A stretch of 24,203 bases of DNA from the NCBI GenBank assembly GCA_963827705.1, contig CAWHBN010000018.1, positions 1 to 24,203 of the forward strand. The letters run 5' to 3'. Origin of the DNA: JACDAN01 sp963827705 (GTDB lineage: Bacteria; Actinomycetota; Thermoleophilia; Gaiellales; Gaiellaceae). Within the stretch, counting starts at the first letter, position 1; each line of letters opens with the position of its first letter. A program made the translations under genes and the position numbers. Positions 15,034 through 22,193 of this stretch are shown here, piece by piece. The notes beneath the pieces were generated by a model. The model saw only the letters and a program-made list of their open reading frames with translations, did no database searches and had not been told where the DNA came from.

Positions 15034-15987
15034 TCAGTGGTGGGAGCAGAGGTTGTCGTTCAGGCTGTCGAGCTGGTTGTTCATCGTCTGCTCGTGCGCG
15101 ATGTGGAGAGGATTCGAGGGGTCGAAGTTCGCGAGCCCGCGGCCCTCCCACTTCACGTCGGGCGTCACGCCCGGTCCTTCCACGACCATGCGGTACGCCT
15201 CGCCGTTCCCGGGGCCTCGGAGGCCGCCGCGATAGTGCGGCGGGTGGGCGTAGCCGCCCTCGAGCGGGTTGCGGGCGCGGAAGTTGTAACAGAAGACACC
15301 GGTGCCCTTGTGCGTCACGAAGGAGTTCTCGCGGCGCCAGCCCGGGCCGTGCTTCGACCTCAAGGTGTCGAGGTAGACGAGCCGGCCGTACTTGTCCTTC
15401 CGGGCCCCGAACTGGTTCGTCTTGAAGCCGTGCACGGGTCGTCCCAGGTAGGTCAGCCGGCCGAAGATGTGGTGGTACCGGCCGTTCCACGACCAGTCCG
15501 TCCAGCCCTCGAGCACAGCCAGCGGGCCGGTCCAGTGAGACAGGTGCAGCGCCCAGGCGCGCAGCTTGGGAAGCCAGGGGAAGAGGCCGAGATTGGGCAG
15601 TGCGCGCTGCCAGCGCTGCACGGCCCAGTACGAGCCGTCAGGCGCCTTGCAGGCGGCCACCACGTGGATGAGGGGCGGCCCGTCGTACCGCCTGCACGCG
15701 TTCGCGAACTCGAGCTTCTTGCCGAAGGTGCCCCAGCCGCCGGCGCGGTCGAGCCTGAACTGGACCTGCTTCCGCACAGTGGTCGGATGAAGCGCGTTGA
15801 GCGCGCCCCACGCGAGCACGTCCCAGCGGCGGCCGCGTGCGCGGTACGTGAGCATCGCCTTGCCGTCGCGCGAAACCTTGAGCTTGACGTTGCCGGCATT
15901 CCGGTCGATCAGCTGCGAAGCCGAGGCCGATCCGGCGAGCGCGAGCGAGCTGACGACGACGATCGATAGCGCGACGAGACGGCGCAA
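15034..15987 (-). CDS. Secreted protein of unknown function, tandem paralogue A
   Basis: 317 residues. The TTG start is supported by GGAAGGAAGGG just upstream (minus strand, about 16002-15992). The signal peptide is about 1-23 (MRRLVALSIVVVSSLALAGS, cleaved before SQLIDRNA). The mature domain is collinear with paralogue B over its full length, with no gaps of note. It has no recognised enzyme motif; conserved Trp/His/Arg blocks such as LSHWTGPL, GRYHHIFG and GPGWRRENSF, and a C-terminal NLCSHH / RLCHKH tail, could bind a metal or a polymer. The two copies arose by tandem duplication and have since diverged mostly at surface-type residues. Confidence 0.85.
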   Translation of the reverse strand: MRRLVALSIVVVSSLALAGSASASQLIDRNAGNVKLKVSRDGKAMLTYRARGRRWDVLAWGALNALHPTTVRKQVQFRLDRAGGWGTFGKKLEFANACRRYDGPPLIHVVAACKAPDGSYWAVQRWQRALPNLGLFPWLPKLRAWALHLSHWTGPLAVLEGWTDWSWNGRYHHIFGRLTYLGRPVHGFKTNQFGARKDKYGRLVYLDTLRSKHGPGWRRENSFVTHKGTGVFCYNFRARNPLEGGYAHPPHYRGGLRGPGNGEAYRMVVEGPGVTPDVKWEGRGLANFDPSNPLHIAHEQTMNNQLDSLNDNLCSHH

Positions 15988-16077
15988 GCGACCCTTCCTT
16001 CCGAGATCCGCAGTGACGGCCTTCCATCGGCGCGGCGGCGAAAAAGTTGATCCCGTTTGGGGGAGTCGCTGGAGGGG

Positions 16078-16485
16078 CTAGTCGGTGAGCTCGTCGGCGA
16101 GGAGTGCCGCGGCGAGGGCGCGCCAGGCGCGGTCGCCGTCCGCGAGCAGCGAGTCGAGTGCGGTCGCCGCCTCCGGGAGCTCGTCCGCGGTCGCCCGCAG
16201 GCCGCGCAGGGCGGCTTCGAGCTCGACTCGGCGGGCCGGGTCGTCGAGGTCGGCGGCAAGCCCGGTCACCGCGCGGTCGTCGAGCGTCAGCTCTCGCTGC
16301 AGGTCTCCACCCGACGCCAGCACGAGCAGCGCCCGTCGGATCGCGGCGGCCAGTGCAGGCTCGTCGAGGTCGACGGAGTCCCGTGCGACGAGCGCGAGCA
16401 TCGCTGCCGCGCCGTCCGGCTCAGTCTCCCGCAGGTGAGGCTCGAGGTGCTCGAGGATCTGGCGGTCGGAGTCCACGAGCCGCAA
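16078..16485 (-). CDS. Hypothetical alpha-helical protein
   Basis: 135 residues, starting at TTG 16485 or GTG 16476. The composition is rich in Ala, Leu, Asp, Glu and Arg, predicting a soluble all-helical protein with repeated acidic segments (LALVARDSVDLDEPALAAAIRRALL, AVTGLAADLDDPARRVELEAALRGL). There is no signal peptide or membrane segment. I do not recognise a domain. It is probably real because codon third positions are strongly G/C and the opposite strand does not give a better product. A 13-bp hairpin separates it from the upstream DUF4383 gene. Confidence 0.55.
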   Translation of the reverse strand: MRLVDSDRQILEHLEPHLRETEPDGAAAMLALVARDSVDLDEPALAAAIRRALLVLASGGDLQRELTLDDRAVTGLAADLDDPARRVELEAALRGLRATADELPEAATALDSLLADGDRAWRALAAALLADELTD

Positions 16486-16490
16486 CAGTA

Positions 16491-16525
16491 GGGCGGCCGC
16501 CTCCGCAACGCAGAGGCGGCCGCCC
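16491..16525 (-). terminator. Strong GC hairpin after the DUF4383 gene
   Basis: Perfect stem GGGCGGCCGCCTC (16491-16503) / GAGGCGGCCGCCC (16513-16525) with a 9-base loop lies 12 bases after the stop of the DUF4383 gene on the minus strand. There is no T-run, so it may be a U-less terminator or an mRNA stability hairpin. Confidence 0.6.
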
Positions 16526-16536
16526 GCTAGGACGTA

Positions 16537-16989
16537 TTACGCCGCCGGCGTCGTTGCCCGCCGGTCGGTGGCACCTTCAGCGGCGCCCTTGCTGACAAAC
16601 CAGCCGCCGAGCAGGCCGCCTCCGAGCACCAGATGGAGCCAGTTGTCCGCCGTGTTGATGGCGACGAAGTTCGCGTCGCTGTCCTGGTCGATGAAGAGCC
16701 CGTACAGGAACAGGACGAGGTAGATGACTCCTCCCCAGAGCAGGAACGCGAGGGCCCCGGAGTGCGTGCGTGACAGCGCGAGGCCGGCCACGCCGAAGAG
16801 CAGGTGGACGATGTTGTGCAAGATGCTCACCTGGAAGATCCCGAGGAGCTCAGCGGGCGAGTCGCTCCCGGCGAACTTGATGTCACCGAGGTTGGTGGTG
16901 ATGCCTGGGATGAAGCCCAGGATCCCGGCGCCGAGGAACGCGATGCCGAAGAGCAGCGCCAGGGTCTGGGCGAGAGACCGGTCTTTCAT
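16537..16989 (-). CDS. DUF4383-domain membrane protein
   Basis: 150 residues. The ATG is preceded by GGAGGAAG, an excellent ribosome binding site. Four transmembrane helices with short loops: about 9-29, 48-68, 77-98 and 117-134. The sequence LAQTLALLFGIAFLGAGILGFIPG... HNIVHLLFGVAGL... ADNWLHLVLGGGLL is characteristic of DUF4383, a membrane family common in actinobacteria and usually linked to stress-type regulons. The function is unknown. The conserved HNxxHLxxG and NWLHLxLG motifs sit in helices 2 and 4. An inverted repeat GCGTTC-G-GAACGC (17021-17033) upstream may be a regulatory site. Confidence 0.88.
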   Translation of the reverse strand: MKDRSLAQTLALLFGIAFLGAGILGFIPGITTNLGDIKFAGSDSPAELLGIFQVSILHNIVHLLFGVAGLALSRTHSGALAFLLWGGVIYLVLFLYGLFIDQDSDANFVAINTADNWLHLVLGGGLLGGWFVSKGAAEGATDRRATTPAA

Positions 16990-17020
16990 GCTTCCTCCGT
17001 CGTCTCGGGGATGTCCCTAC

Positions 17021-17033
17021 GCGTTCGGAACGC
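17021..17033. promoter_or_regulatory. Small palindrome upstream of the DUF4383 gene
   Basis: GCGTTC-G-GAACGC is a perfect 6-bp dyad 31 bases upstream of the ATG at 16989. The position suits an operator. The rest of this 199-base intergenic region holds a GGGTAT box for the gene on the other strand. Confidence 0.3.
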
Positions 17034-17123
17034 CGACGGAAGTGGTTCGGCAAATCGCCGGTTCCTCCTTCGCTGCCGGCGGGAATTTGAACCGACGGCT
17101 GATGAAAGCGTTTGCGTTTAGCA

Positions 17124-17150
17124 GGTTGATTTCTTGGGCTGACTGGGTAT
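17124..17150 (+). promoter_or_regulatory. Candidate stress-sigma (SigB/SigF-type) promoter of the 21-residue peptide gene
   Basis: GGTTG (17124-17128) and GGGTAT (17145-17150) are spaced about 16-17 bases apart, close to the GNNT-N14-16-GGGTAY pattern of actinobacterial general-stress sigma factors. The boxes lie about 40 bases before the ATG at 17189. Confidence 0.3.
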
Positions 17151-17188
17151 CGGCGACGTATTACCTGCGACCAAGGAGGTTGTTGAAG

Positions 17189-17254
17189 ATGTACATCGGT
17201 GGTGGCGTTTTGTTGCTGATCGTGATCATTCTTTTGATCATTTTCCTTCTCTAG
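17189..17254 (+). CDS. 21-residue hydrophobic membrane peptide
   Basis: Short gene beginning MYIGGG, followed by fifteen residues that are all Val, Leu, Ile or Phe, then TAG. The peptide is a single transmembrane helix with almost no polar residues. Evidence that it is translated: a perfect AAGGAGG (17173-17179) nine bases before the ATG, and a GGGTAT box upstream. The codons (GTT, TTG, ATT, CTT) are unusually AT-rich for this genome. Function unknown; single-helix peptides of this kind often bind larger membrane proteins. It sits between the divergent DUF4383 gene and a convergent membrane protein gene. Confidence 0.6.
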   Translation: MYIGGGVLLLIVIILLIIFLL

Positions 17255-17272
17255 CGCGACGTACCGCAACGG

Positions 17273-17288
17273 CGCGCCGAGCGGCGCG
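17273..17288. terminator. Weak hairpin between the small peptide and the convergent membrane gene
   Basis: CGCGCC / GGCGCG with a GAGC loop lies 18 bases after the stop of the peptide gene and just beyond the 3' end of the convergent gene. It may serve as a two-way terminator, but it has no T-run. Confidence 0.3.
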
Positions 17289-17311
17289 GCAACGCGAGCT
17301 GCGTGCACTGA

Positions 17312-18079
17312 TCACCCGTGCTCTTCTGCCTCGCGTTGCTGCTCCGCCGGCGCCCTCCACTCGATGCGGCCGGACCAGAGCAGGCAGGCGAGCCCTCCGA
17401 GGACGGCCGACACGCCCAGCGTGGAAAGCAACGCGGCTGCGGAGGGACCGATCTCCGGCTGGTAGAGCACCGACGGCGGGAAGATCTTCACGAGCGGGAT
17501 CGTCGCGATCGCGAGGAGGAACTGGAGCACCGACGCGCCGATGCTGATCGGCTGCAGCTCCTTCTCCCGCAGGCCCCAGCGCACTACGAACTGGACGACG
17601 TCGATGTCCGGCCTGGCGACTCCGAGCCAGGCGAGAACGGCCGACAGCGCGAGGATCGCGCAGGCGAGCGCGAGGACGAGCGGCAAAAGCCCGACCGTCG
17701 CGGGGCCGACGCCTTCCACCCGCGCAGTGAGTGCGATCAGGACAAGGCCGGCCACGGAGCGGGCAAGGCCGCCCCAGTGCGGGAGCAGCATCGCTGACGC
17801 GGCCAGGGTCACCTCGGTGCGGCGGCTCGTCTGGAGCTCGGCGACCGGGAGCCGCCAGACGTTCGGAGAGATGATGTTCGCGAGCCCGTTGGCGACCTCC
17901 AGTACGCCGTACATGCCGACGAACTGCCAGCGCGACCATGGCTCCACGCCTCCGAGCGCGGTCGCGGTCACGATCACGCCGACCAGGTTCACGAACGAGA
18001 GCACGAAGACGAGCGCGAGGCCCCGAAACGCCCGACCGGTCCGGGGCGAAGCGTTCGCAGCTGAGCTCCGGGCCTCCAC
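17312..18079 (-). CDS. Multi-pass integral membrane protein of unknown function
   Basis: 255 residues from GTG 18079. About six hydrophobic segments: 20-42, 52-70, 91-115, 121-150, 176-200 and 213-236. Distinctive stretches are GVEPWSRWQFVGMYGVLEVANGLANIISPNVWRLP and RRTEVTLAASAMLLPHWGGLARSVAGLVLIA. I do not recognise the family; no transporter signature or catalytic motif stands out. It lies downstream of the universal stress protein gene on the same strand, with a 72-base gap, so the two may be co-transcribed. Confidence 0.65.
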   Translation of the reverse strand: MEARSSAANASPRTGRAFRGLALVFVLSFVNLVGVIVTATALGGVEPWSRWQFVGMYGVLEVANGLANIISPNVWRLPVAELQTSRRTEVTLAASAMLLPHWGGLARSVAGLVLIALTARVEGVGPATVGLLPLVLALACAILALSAVLAWLGVARPDIDVVQFVVRWGLREKELQPISIGASVLQFLLAIATIPLVKIFPPSVLYQPEIGPSAAALLSTLGVSAVLGGLACLLWSGRIEWRAPAEQQREAEEHG

Positions 18080-18151
18080 CGCCCACGAGGTTTCCGAAAA
18101 GCGGCGAATCGAACCACGTGAGGCTGCGAAGCAGCCGCTGTCCGGCGAAGG

Positions 18152-18601
18152 TCAGTCCTTGTCGGGCGGCGGGACGATTACGACCGGGCAGGGTGCGTGG
18201 TGTGAGGCCTGCTGGCTGACCGAGCCCAGCAGAAGGCCCTTGAAGCCGCCGTGGCCGCGCGTTCCGACGACGAGCAGACCGGCGTCGCGGGCTGCGTCGA
18301 GGAGCGCATCGGCGGGGTTGCGAGCCTCGACGAGGCTTTCGATCTCGATGCCCGAGGTGTCGACGGCGGCGAGCTCGCGCTCGAGCAGCTGCTTCGCGCC
18401 GGCCTCGACTCGTTTCATCAGCTCGGGGTCGATTGTCGAAGGCGCGTCGAATGAACCGGCAACCATCCCGAGTGGCGGCGCTTGCCAGGTGTGAACGGCG
18501 ACGAGTGGGGCGTCACGCAGTCGTGCCTCCTCGACGGCCCACTCGAGGGCCACCCGCGCTCCGTCGGATCCGTCGACGCCGACAACGATCCGGTCGCGCA
18601 T
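18152..18601 (-). CDS. Universal stress protein (UspA family), ATP-binding type
   Basis: 149 residues, a single Usp domain with Rossmann-like fold. RIVVGVDGSDGARVALEWAVEEA forms strand 1 and the adenine-binding region. The C-terminal GTRGHGGFKGLLLGSVSQQASHHAPCPVVIVPP carries the G-2X-G-9X-G-S pattern that marks ATP-binding members. Such proteins support survival under starvation, hypoxia or oxidative stress. The start is ATG at 18601. It is followed on the same strand by a membrane protein gene and preceded by tRNA-Ser(UGA). Confidence 0.93.
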   Translation of the reverse strand: MRDRIVVGVDGSDGARVALEWAVEEARLRDAPLVAVHTWQAPPLGMVAGSFDAPSTIDPELMKRVEAGAKQLLERELAAVDTSGIEIESLVEARNPADALLDAARDAGLLVVGTRGHGGFKGLLLGSVSQQASHHAPCPVVIVPPPDKD

Positions 18602-18653
18602 GCGCTGGATCTATGCCCCGGGGTCACCGTGCGAGGGCTGGATTTAGACCAAG

Positions 18654-18741
18654 CGGCGGGGGTGGGATTCGAACCCACGGCGAGCTCATCACCCGCAGCG
18701 GTTTTCAAGACCGCCCCGTTCGACCGCTCCGGCACCCCGCC
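18654..18741 (-). tRNA. tRNA-Ser (anticodon UGA)
   Basis: 88-base class II tRNA. GGCGGGG (18741-18735) pairs with CCCCGCC (18661-18655), with discriminator G at 18654. The anticodon loop is CTTGAAA (UGA, reading UCA and by wobble other UCN codons). Much of the 5' half is identical to tRNA-Ser(CGA). TACGCT (18754-18749, minus strand) is a likely -10 box seven bases upstream. Confidence 0.95.
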
Positions 18742-18772
18742 GGCTAGCAGCGTAGCGCTGCCGTTAAGCGCT

Positions 18773-18837
18773 CCTAGGCAGGTTGACACGGATTCCGGTG
18801 GAACTTAGGTTGGCGCCGAGACCTAGGACGGCGGCCC
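18773..18837 (+). promoter_or_regulatory. Promoter and possible operator of the sugar ABC operon
   Basis: TTGACA (18783-18788) and TAGGTT (18806-18811), 17 bases apart, are the best promoter in the window. Two CCTAGG palindromes bracket it (18773-18778, 18832-18837), and TAGGT / ACCTA form a dyad around TGGCGCCGAG downstream of the -10 box, a plausible LacI-type operator position. The leader is about 65 bases and includes a small GGACGG / CCGTCC hairpin (18836-18851). Confidence 0.6.
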
Positions 18838-18881
18838 GTCCCTGCTCGCGAACCTGTATCCCCCACGGAGGAGGAAGTGTC

Positions 18882-20054
18882 TTGAGAAGGCTAGACGCGG
18901 GGTCAAAGAGGAGGACGCCGAGGCTTCTCTGGCTCCTGCTCGGTTTGGTCGCAGTTCTGGTGCTCGTTGCCGCGGGCTGCGGAGGGGACGACGAAGAGGG
19001 CGGTGGCGGTGGAGACGGCCCAATCTGGGTGCTCCTTCCCGACAGTGCCAGCTCGCCCCGGTGGGAGTCGGACGACCGGCGCTACTTCGAGGAGGCCTTC
19101 AAGGCGGCCGACGTCGAGTACAACATCGTGAACGCCGAGAACGACGCGTCGCAGCAGCAGTCGCAGGCCGAGCAGGCGATCTCTGACGACGCCAGCGTCA
19201 TCCTGTTCGTCAGCATCGACACCGGCTCGGGCGCGACGATCATCGACACCGCCAAGGACGCGGACGTCCCGATCATCGAGTACGACCGCTTCAACACGGG
19301 AGGCTCCGGCGGCGCCGCATATGTGAGCTTCGACAACGTCAAGGTCGGACAGACGATGGGCGAGGAGCTCGGGCCGGCGATCGACGCGCTGGGCAAGCCA
19401 AAGCCGCAAGTCGTGATGCTCAACGGCGGCGAGGAGGACAACAACTCGTTCCTCTTCCGCACGGGCTACTACGAGACCGTCAAGCCGAAAGTCGACGCGG
19501 GCGAATGGGCGCTCGTGGCTGACCGGCACGTCCCCGGCTGGGACAACCAGCAGGCGCAGACGATCATGGAGCAGATCCTCACGGGCGCGGACAACAAGGT
19601 CGACGCCGTCTTCGCGGCGAACGACGGGCTCGCCAACTCGGCGATCAACGCGATGGAGGCGGCCGGCATCACGAAGGCACCCGTGAGCGGCCAGGACGCC
19701 ACGGAAGCCGGGATTCAGAACATCCTCCTCGGCAAGCAGACGATGACCGTCTACAAGCCGATCCAGTCCGAGGCCGGGCTCGCCGCTGCGGTTGCGCTCG
19801 CGCTGCGGAACGGCGACGACCTCAAGAACGTCGAGTACGAGGCCGACTTCGACCTGATCGGCATCAAGACCGAGGACGGTAATCCGAGCGAGGAGGCGGA
19901 AGGCGACGGCATCGTGCCGTACTTCGCGCTGACGCCGATCGGGGTGACGGCGGACAACATCGCCGACACCGTGATCAAGGACGGGTTCCGGACTGTCGCG
20001 GAAGTCTGCAAGGGCGACACCGCGCAGACCGACTTCTGCAAGGAACAAAGCTGA
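18882..20054 (+). CDS. xylF: Sugar ABC transporter substrate-binding lipoprotein, XylF-like (CUT2)
   Basis: 390 residues from TTG 18882, preceded by GGAGGAGG (18867-18874). The frame is open back to an ATG at 18783, but that ATG is inside the promoter and would spoil the signal peptide. The lipoprotein signal has a basic N-terminus, a hydrophobic core and the lipobox LVAAGC (Cys33), then an acidic/Gly linker. The periplasmic-binding type I fold resembles D-xylose-binding proteins: AISDDASVILFVSIDTGSGATII, VPIIEYDRF, YVSFDNVKVGQTMGEEL, VDAVFAANDGLANSAINAM, VSGQDATEAGIQNILLGKQTMTVYKP. It delivers the sugar to the permease encoded two genes downstream. Xylose is likely but not certain. Confidence 0.92.
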   Translation: MRRLDAGSKRRTPRLLWLLLGLVAVLVLVAAGCGGDDEEGGGGGDGPIWVLLPDSASSPRWESDDRRYFEEAFKAADVEYNIVNAENDASQQQSQAEQAISDDASVILFVSIDTGSGATIIDTAKDADVPIIEYDRFNTGGSGGAAYVSFDNVKVGQTMGEELGPAIDALGKPKPQVVMLNGGEEDNNSFLFRTGYYETVKPKVDAGEWALVADRHVPGWDNQQAQTIMEQILTGADNKVDAVFAANDGLANSAINAMEAAGITKAPVSGQDATEAGIQNILLGKQTMTVYKPIQSEAGLAAAVALALRNGDDLKNVEYEADFDLIGIKTEDGNPSEEAEGDGIVPYFALTPIGVTADNIADTVIKDGFRTVAEVCKGDTAQTDFCKEQS

Positions 20055-20065
20055 CGAACTGAGTA

Positions 20066-20099
20066 GCTGGGAGGGCCGCCGCGAGGCGGCCCTCCCAGC
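20066..20099 (+). terminator. 15-bp intercistronic hairpin with GCGA loop
   Basis: Perfect stem GCTGGGAGGGCCGCC (20066-20080) / GGCGGCCCTCCCAGC (20085-20099) with a GNRA-type tetraloop lies 12 bases after the xylF stop. No T-run follows and the next gene starts 23 bases on. It probably protects the binding-protein mRNA or partly terminates, so that the binding protein is made in excess of the transporter. Confidence 0.7.
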
Positions 20100-20121
20100 C
20101 GACTTCGGACAGGAGAGCTCA

Positions 20122-20928
20122 GTGGCCGACACCCCGCTCCTCGAGGTCAGAAACGCCTCGAAGGCATTCGGCGCCGTGCAGGCGCTCTATCGGGTCGACT
20201 TCGAGATCCGCCCGGGGGAGGTCATGGCGCTCGTCGGCGACAACGGTGCCGGCAAGTCGACGCTCATCAAGGGCATCGCCGGCATCTATCCGTTCGACGA
20301 GGGCGAAGTCCTCCTCGAAGGGGAGCACGTAACCATCCACGGGCCGCGGGACGCCGCCAGGCGAGGTGTCGAGGTCGTGTACCAGGACCTCTCCCTGGCT
20401 GACAATCTCGACGTCGTTGCGAACATGTTCCTCGGCCGCGAGCGAACGCTCGCAGGTGTCGTCCTCGACGAGTCGTCGATGGAGCGGACGGCCGGCGAGA
20501 CGCTCGACAGCCTGTCGGTCACGACGCTGAAGTCGGTCCGGCAGACGGTCGCCGGCCTCTCGGGCGGGCAGCGGCAGTCGGTCGCCGTGGCGAAGGCCGT
20601 GATGTGGAACTCGCGCGTCGTCATTCTCGACGAGCCCACTGCTGCGCTCGGTGTGGCCCAGACTCGGCAGGTGTTGAACCTCGTAAAGCGTCTGGCGGAG
20701 CGGGATCTCGGCGTCGCCATCGTCACGCACAACCTCCACGACGTGTTCGAGGTCGCAGACAGGATCACCGTGCTCCGCCTGGGTCAGGGCGTGGCGCTCT
20801 TCGAGCGGGAGAAGACCACGCAGGAGAAGGTCGTCCACGCGATCACCGCCGGGAAGCTCGAGCACGTCCCCGGCATGGAGGCCCCGATCGGGGTCGCGGC
20901 TGAGCCGGGAGAGGAGCTCGACGCGTGA
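20122..20928 (+). CDS. xylG: Sugar ABC transporter ATP-binding protein, single-domain (CUT2)
   Basis: 268 residues from GTG, with AGGAGAG just upstream. One complete ATPase domain: Walker A GDNGAGKSTLIK, Q-loop YQDLSLADNLDV, signature LSGGQRQSVAVAKAV, Walker B VVILDEPTAALG and switch His in IVTHNLHDVF. Most XylG/RbsA proteins have two fused ATPase domains (~500 residues); this one has a single domain, as in FrcA-type systems, and must dimerise. The Walker B region has LDEPTAALGVAQT, typical of CUT2 ATPases. It overlaps the permease gene by 4 bases (GTGA). Confidence 0.94.
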   Translation: MADTPLLEVRNASKAFGAVQALYRVDFEIRPGEVMALVGDNGAGKSTLIKGIAGIYPFDEGEVLLEGEHVTIHGPRDAARRGVEVVYQDLSLADNLDVVANMFLGRERTLAGVVLDESSMERTAGETLDSLSVTTLKSVRQTVAGLSGGQRQSVAVAKAVMWNSRVVILDEPTAALGVAQTRQVLNLVKRLAERDLGVAIVTHNLHDVFEVADRITVLRLGQGVALFEREKTTQEKVVHAITAGKLEHVPGMEAPIGVAAEPGEELDA

Positions 20929-22193
20929 GCTCAGACCCCACTGCCGCGCCCGGCGTGCGCGTTCCAGGAGGACCGCCGGTCGACGAGCGCCATGAGTCCG
21001 AGACGCTTTCGGGCTACATGCGCCTGTGGTGGCAGGGCGTGCGGGCCGGCGAGCTGGGGACGCTTCCAATCATCGTCGGCCTGGTCTTGATCGTCATCAC
21101 GTTCTCGATCCTCGACGACAACTTCCTCACGTCGCGGAACTTCACGAACCTGCTCCTGCAGATGGCTGCCGTCGCGACGATGGCGATCGGGGTCGTCTTC
21201 GTCCTTCTGATCGGCGAGATCGACCTCGCCGTCGGGTTCGTCAGCGCCGTAGGAGCCGTGGTCATGACACTCCTACTGCGCCCCGACGACCCGGGCTGGC
21301 CGTGGTGGGCCGCGATCGGGGTCGGCCTTCTCTGCACGACGACCATCGGGCTGGCGACAGCGCTCGTGATCACGAAGGCCGGCGTGCCGTCGTTCGTCGT
21401 GACGCTGGCCGGCTTCCTGATCTGGTCCGGCGTCGTCCTCATCCTCACGACGCAGTACTCGACAGCCGGGACGATCCGGATTCAGGACGACACCGTGGTC
21501 GGGATCGCCAACGACTTCCTGAGCGAGTTCTGGGGATGGGTTCTGGCCGTGGTCGTGGTCGTGGCATACGCCGCGTTTCAGCTGCGGACAGCGCTCGCAC
21601 GCCGGGCGGAGGGCCTGGTGGGGAAGCCGACGGTGCTGGTCGTGCTGCAGACGGTCGGCCTCGCGGTCGTGACCTTCGCAGCCGTCTGGTACCTGAACGA
21701 GGACCGCGGCGTGCCGCAGGTGATTCTCATCCTCGGAATTCTCCTTCTCTTCTGGTCGTTCATCGCCAGCCGGACGCGCTTCGGGCGGCACGTCTACGCC
21801 GTCGGTGGGAATGCGGAGGCAGCGCGACGGGCTGGCATCGACGTCGATCGCGTCCGGATCGCGGTCTTCATGATCAGCGGCTTCATGGCCGGCGTCGGCG
21901 GGATCATGCTCGCTTCCCGTCTCCGGTCTGTCGCCACCAACACCGGCGGCGGCAACCTGCTCCTCCTCGTCATTGCCGCCGCGGTGATCGGCGGCACGAG
22001 CCTCTTCGGGGGAGTGGGGCGGGTGATCGCGGCACTGCTCGGCGCGCTCGTGATCGCCTCGATCCAGAACGGCATGGACCTGATGGGGCTCGCGTCGGGC
22101 ACGAAGTTCGTCATTACCGGTCTCGTGCTTCTCGGTGCCGTGCTGGTCGACGCCCTCTCGAAGCGGCGGCGCGCCGCGCGTGGAGGCGTCTGA
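20925..22193 (+). CDS. xylH: Sugar ABC transporter permease, XylH-like
   Basis: 422 residues from GTG, with about ten to twelve hydrophobic helices after a ~40-residue polar N-terminus. Family hallmarks: DDNFLTSRNFTNLLLQMA, GEIDLAVGFVSAVGAVV, AGVPSFVVTLAGFLIWSG, the EAA-like loop YAVGGNAEAARRAGIDVDRVRIAVFMISGFMAG, AAAVIGGTSLFGGVGR and NGMDLMGL. The long size and IQNGMDLMG resemble XylH more than RbsC. It forms the membrane channel with two copies of the ATPase. The stop overlaps the next gene's CTG. Confidence 0.94.
   Translation: MSSDPTAAPGVRVPGGPPVDERHESETLSGYMRLWWQGVRAGELGTLPIIVGLVLIVITFSILDDNFLTSRNFTNLLLQMAAVATMAIGVVFVLLIGEIDLAVGFVSAVGAVVMTLLLRPDDPGWPWWAAIGVGLLCTTTIGLATALVITKAGVPSFVVTLAGFLIWSGVVLILTTQYSTAGTIRIQDDTVVGIANDFLSEFWGWVLAVVVVVAYAAFQLRTALARRAEGLVGKPTVLVVLQTVGLAVVTFAAVWYLNEDRGVPQVILILGILLLFWSFIASRTRFGRHVYAVGGNAEAARRAGIDVDRVRIAVFMISGFMAGVGGIMLASRLRSVATNTGGGNLLLLVIAAAVIGGTSLFGGVGRVIAALLGALVIASIQNGMDLMGLASGTKFVITGLVLLGAVLVDALSKRRRAARGGV

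Noticed and set aside
14052..15987. Tandem repeat considered as a mobile element or composite transposon
   Set aside because: The repeat is the duplicated secreted-protein gene itself; no transposase, terminal inverted repeats or target duplications are seen.
21026..22189. Extension of the CRTAC1 frame far upstream across the permease gene
   Set aside because: The extended part is an Arg-rich shadow of the permease; coding evidence begins at the signal peptide near 22190.
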